Source of the DNA: an archaeon
GTDB lineage: Archaea; Asgardarchaeota; Thorarchaeia; Thorarchaeales; Thorarchaeaceae
NCBI GenBank assembly: GCA_024275415.1
Contig: JAJRZD010000033.1
Location: forward strand, 18,551 to 82,550
DNA: 64,000 nucleotides
Reading direction: 5' to 3'
Part shown: in pieces, positions 60,786 to 64,000 of the stretch
How positions within the stretch are numbered: the stretch's first letter is position 1
How the letters are laid out: each line of letters opens with the position of its first letter
Made by a program: the position numbers and the translations under genes
Notes under the pieces: generated by a model
The model's database searches: none
What the model was told of the DNA's origin: nothing
Seen by the model: the letters and a program-made list of their open reading frames with translations, nothing else

Positions 60786-62022
60786 GATCGGTCAGATGGC
60801 TGACCTGCATCTTGGCTTTAGGCAATATGGTCTGTTTGAGAGAGTAGAAGATTTCTGGAACGCCGCAAGGACTGCATCTCAGAAACTAATTGATGCCGAA
60901 GTCCAGCTTGTGGTAATCCCAGGGGACATCTATAATGACAAACGTCCCTATCCCATTGCTCAACGACATGCAATGAGAATCCTTCAAATGTTCAAGGAGA
61001 AAGACATCCCTGTCTATGTGACCCGAGGGAACCATGATGCGTCCTATGCGTGGCGTGAGCGACAGGGCGGAGATTCCCTTGATATCTTGAATGACCTTGG
61101 CTTAGTTCATTATATCAACGACACCGTTGTCGAACCAAAGAACCTCAATGTCCGGATATGGGGATTGGGATATTATGGCAAGGCAACAGGTAGCAAACTA
61201 GTTGATTTGATTGAGCAGAATCATGAATTACTTGAAGACAAATCCAAAGCCAATATTCTTCTTTTACATGCATATCTTGATTCAATGATAGAAGGTGAGG
61301 ATCTAAGTGAATACGAGCTCGGGATTCATAACTTTGATTATGTAGCAATCGGGCATTATCACAAATGGTGGGTATCAGGCTCAAAACGTATAGTCTGCAG
61401 CGGTTCAACTGAGCACACGCTATCTTCAGACTGGGATGAACCGAAGAGGTCTGCTGCTGTTGTGGAACTATCTAAGAAAGGGCCATCATGGCATATTGTA
61501 GTGAACCGCTTGAGGTACAATGTGCGACCAAAAATCGCACGCATCCTTGACTTGGGACTAATTGACGCTGATCATGCCATGGTTACTGCCAAGGACACAC
61601 TACGCGAGATTGACGAAGATAAAGCTCTTATCCGTCTCGAGTTGCATGGAAAACTCAAGGACGTATCAAGAAGTGTGGACTCGCGGGAAATTGCAAATAC
61701 TGCGACAAAAGCCCTTCATGTTCGTGTTATTGATATGTTCGACTTTGGGGGAATTGCAATAAAACATGATATATCCGTGGATCAAGTCATGGCTGAGGTG
61801 TTCAAGAAACAGTTCAATATCGATAATAGTGAAACGAATCTTTGGGTTGCTTTGGCTTTAGAAGCAAAAGATGCACTCTTAGGAAGAGGAGTGGATCATG
61901 GATCGACAGTAGAGAAATTGCTACAGGATTACTCGAATCGTATCCCCTCACTGAGTACAGATAAAACTCAATCTGGAGGCAAGCGAACTTCAAAGCGAGG
62001 AAGCAGGGGGAAGGCCAATTGA
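60763..62022 (+). CDS. mre11: Mre11 nuclease
   Basis: This 419-residue protein has the calcineurin-like nuclease motifs in order: MADLHLG (D13/H15 region), VVIPGDIYND, YVTRGNHDAS, and later GHYHKWW. It cuts DNA ends with Rad50. The start is ATG 60763, which has AGGAGG 10 bp upstream; the frame opens at ATG 60727 in HerA. The last three bases overlap the TTG start of rad50. The C-terminus is basic and Gly/Ser-rich (SGGKRTSKRGSRGK), typical of a DNA-binding tail. Confidence 0.93.
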   Translation: MSTQEVIKIGQMADLHLGFRQYGLFERVEDFWNAARTASQKLIDAEVQLVVIPGDIYNDKRPYPIAQRHAMRILQMFKEKDIPVYVTRGNHDASYAWRERQGGDSLDILNDLGLVHYINDTVVEPKNLNVRIWGLGYYGKATGSKLVDLIEQNHELLEDKSKANILLLHAYLDSMIEGEDLSEYELGIHNFDYVAIGHYHKWWVSGSKRIVCSGSTEHTLSSDWDEPKRSAAVVELSKKGPSWHIVVNRLRYNVRPKIARILDLGLIDADHAMVTAKDTLREIDEDKALIRLELHGKLKDVSRSVDSREIANTATKALHVRVIDMFDFGGIAIKHDISVDQVMAEVFKKQFNIDNSETNLWVALALEAKDALLGRGVDHGSTVEKLLQDYSNRIPSLSTDKTQSGGKRTSKRGSRGKAN

Positions 62023-64000
62023 TTCTGAAGACACTCGAATTGAAAAATGTAAAATGCTTCAAGAAACTGAAAGTTGACTTCACTGAGGGAAAGAATCTCC
62101 TTGTGGGCAGAATCGGGTCTGGCAAGAGCACAATCCTCGAATCTATCTTCTATGCTCTTTTTGCAAAGTACTACAAAGGAACTTTGGCTGACCTCATTCG
62201 GAGGGGTGAAAATGAAGCCCAATTTGCACTAGTGTTTGAACACAATGACACTGAATATTCTGTCAAGAGGACGCTCAAAAGAACAGGAGGTCAAACTGCC
62301 TATCTCTGGAGAACCGGAAAGGATGAACCCATTGCTGAAAGGCAATCAACTGTCACGGCGGAAATAGCAACTCTATTGAATGTAGATACTGATACTTTTG
62401 CAAATCTGGTTCATGTGAAACAGGGTGAGATCACAAGAATAATCCATGTAACTCCAAGTGAAAGGAAAAAGCTGTTCGACAAACTCTTAGGTATTAGTGA
62501 CTACGAGAAAGCCCATACTGAATGTACCCCTCTTCTCTCACAAATCGAAACAAAACTAGAACGTATCAACGCCCTCAGAGAACGATATCAAGAAGACGCG
62601 GACAAGTTCAAGGATGCCAAAAAGAAATTGGCAGAATTAAAGAAGAAAAAGAAGGAAACTAAAGGCAATCTCAAGCGACTGTTGACTGAGAAAAAGAATC
62701 TTGATGCCCAATACAAAAAACTCGATAGACTCAGAACCAAGCTAACGAAGGTTCGAGCAAATATCGAGAACGCTGAAATGAATCTGAAAGCACACAACGA
62801 AAAGAAACAAGAGCTCCAACAGAAGGTTGTCCAACTGTGTCTTGAAACAAAAATCCGAAAGATGAAGGATCCAACTCGAATGCTAGACAATGCAGAAACA
62901 AAACTGGCATCTGCACAGACTGAACTTGCATCAGTGCGAGCAGAAAAAGACAAGCTCGTTGGAACATTGGAGAAACTGAAATACAAACGCATAGAGCGTG
63001 AGAATCTCAGCGAATCTATTAGAAAATCTGAAGAAACTGTTGACGCGATGAAAACTCTTCTGACCTCCCATTATCCTGAACTTCTAACAACTGAAACTAC
63101 AAGTTGGATGGGACAAATCCAATTGAAGATGGACGAATTGGAACAGTCAAAGAAACTTGTAGAAGACCAGATTGAAGCAGCAAGAACCATTAAGGAGGAC
63201 TATGAACGAAAGAAGAACGCCATTAGAGACCTCCAACGCCAGATCAAAAGTCAACGTGCGATAATACGGGATACTACCGCCCTCGCTAGACAATCAGGTG
63301 GGAAAAATTGGAGAGAAATCGCTTCAGAGGATGTTGCGGATTTAGAGTCCCGAAGTAGTGAAATACGCGCGACCTTAGAAACATACTCTTCTAGAAGGGA
63401 CGAAGCAATAAAATCGAAGACCAAAGTGGAAAAACGAATCGAAGATTACGAATCAAGTTTACAATCGCTCACTGGAATGGCAGGAAAGAAATGCCCTAGG
63501 TGTGGTCAAAGAATAACCAAAAGCCATGCAGAGAAACTCGCAAAGGACATCACGGAGAAACTTGAACAGGCACAAGAAACACTGACCGAAACCGAGCGAA
63601 CCCTTGATGAAATTGACATCAAGATAAAAGACAAAAAAGCCGAGCTGCAAAGGCTAGGTGATAACATAGCTCTTGTCAATAAACTCTCATCATACCTTGG
63701 CTCTCTGTTACCAATCGAAGACGAGATTACTAAACTCCAAAGCAATCTGGATACAGCCAGGACTGATTTACACAAGTTGAAAGAGATCTATGAACCTCAA
63801 GCAGCTTCAAGATTAAAAGCGCAATTGAAATCAATTGAGAAAGAGATGAAGACCTATACTAGTATTTCTGCCAAGGTTGAACAAGGTCTGAAAGAGATGG
63901 ATAACATAAAAGAACTCGAGAACAAACGCAAAAAAGTCATACAGGAACTTGCAAGTCTAGAATCAAAGGTGAAGTCTAAATCCATTGACAAATTTGACAA
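62019..64000 (+). CDS. rad50: Rad50 ATPase, partial (runs off window)
   Basis: Read from TTG 62019 (overlaps the mre11 stop), this open frame continues to the end of the window with no stop, 660 codons. It contains Walker A GRIGSGKST about residues 34-42, the Q-loop VHVKQGEIT, long coiled-coil segments and the zinc hook CPRCG at residues 492-496. The C-terminal ATPase half is outside. The frame is not covered by a complete ORF, so it must be annotated by hand. Rad50 holds DNA ends together with Mre11. Confidence 0.93.
   Translation, partial: MILKTLELKNVKCFKKLKVDFTEGKNLLVGRIGSGKSTILESIFYALFAKYYKGTLADLIRRGENEAQFALVFEHNDTEYSVKRTLKRTGGQTAYLWRTGKDEPIAERQSTVTAEIATLLNVDTDTFANLVHVKQGEITRIIHVTPSERKKLFDKLLGISDYEKAHTECTPLLSQIETKLERINALRERYQEDADKFKDAKKKLAELKKKKKETKGNLKRLLTEKKNLDAQYKKLDRLRTKLTKVRANIENAEMNLKAHNEKKQELQQKVVQLCLETKIRKMKDPTRMLDNAETKLASAQTELASVRAEKDKLVGTLEKLKYKRIERENLSESIRKSEETVDAMKTLLTSHYPELLTTETTSWMGQIQLKMDELEQSKKLVEDQIEAARTIKEDYERKKNAIRDLQRQIKSQRAIIRDTTALARQSGGKNWREIASEDVADLESRSSEIRATLETYSSRRDEAIKSKTKVEKRIEDYESSLQSLTGMAGKKCPRCGQRITKSHAEKLAKDITEKLEQAQETLTETERTLDEIDIKIKDKKAELQRLGDNIALVNKLSSYLGSLLPIEDEITKLQSNLDTARTDLHKLKEIYEPQAASRLKAQLKSIEKEMKTYTSISAKVEQGLKEMDNIKELENKRKKVIQELASLESKVKSKSIDKFD

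Overview
The window looks like a chromosomal segment of an Asgard archaeon, plausibly of the Thorarchaeia type (lineage is inference). The support is a stand-alone Roadblock/LC7 protein, two tandem longin-like plus winged-helix paralogs, a SNAP-like TPR protein, and archaeal information-processing genes (NurA-HerA-Mre11-Rad50, CDC48 with Hsp20, AN1-type S2P protease). Starts are a mix of ATG, GTG and TTG, with GGTGA/AGGAGG-type Shine-Dalgarno sites and archaeal TATA boxes. I see no rRNA, tRNA or CRISPR array.

Layout. 0.1-7.6 kb: paralogous membrane proteins followed by a surface-glycan cluster (nucleotide-sugar dehydrogenase, PIG-L deacetylase, WbqC-like protein, sulfotransferase, GT4 and GT2 glycosyltransferases). 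7.7-13.2 kb: a secreted DUF2341 protein, a GlcD/GlcF-like FAD plus Fe-S oxidase pair, and an Alg14-Alg13 pair joined by an ATGA overlap. 13.4-26.1 kb: small enzymes and regulators (PD-(D/E)XK nucleases, transglutaminase, coiled-coil/winged-helix protein, AmrS, DUF2797), then the longin-like pair, a Roadblock gene in an operon with a NifB-like radical SAM protein, a coiled-coil gene broken by an in-frame TAA, and an AN1-M50 protease. 26.3-39.1 kb: FAD dehydrogenase, Hsp20-CDC48 operon with candidate operators and a structured leader, GH38 mannosidase, unknowns, the SNAP-like protein, an aminotransferase and a repeat-rich coiled-coil nuclease.

39.1-58.0 kb is a defence island. It opens with decayed genes (a three-piece pseudogene and an IS110 transposase remnant). 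Next come McrB-McrC with a divergently oriented DNA methyltransferase and an associated 58-residue ORF. Then comes a tightly coupled operon of a PD-(D/E)XK-like protein, a MoaA-like radical SAM protein with an unusual cysteine spacing, and a 1570-residue NACHT/STAND NTPase. A cassette with a helical protein, a zincin metalloprotease and a full-length Argonaute with an apparent DEDH tetrad follows. That cassette is bounded by about 112-bp direct repeats of the 3' end of mazF, the arrangement left by integration at a gene 3' end. MazF with an unusually large upstream partner and an orphan HicB close the island.

58.1-64.0 kb: the NurA-HerA-Mre11-Rad50 resection operon, with overlapping genes; Rad50 runs off the window end.

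The best candidates for undescribed biology are the radical SAM-NACHT-nuclease operon and the mazF-bounded Argonaute/zincin cassette. All functional statements are from reading sequence motifs; no database search was run.
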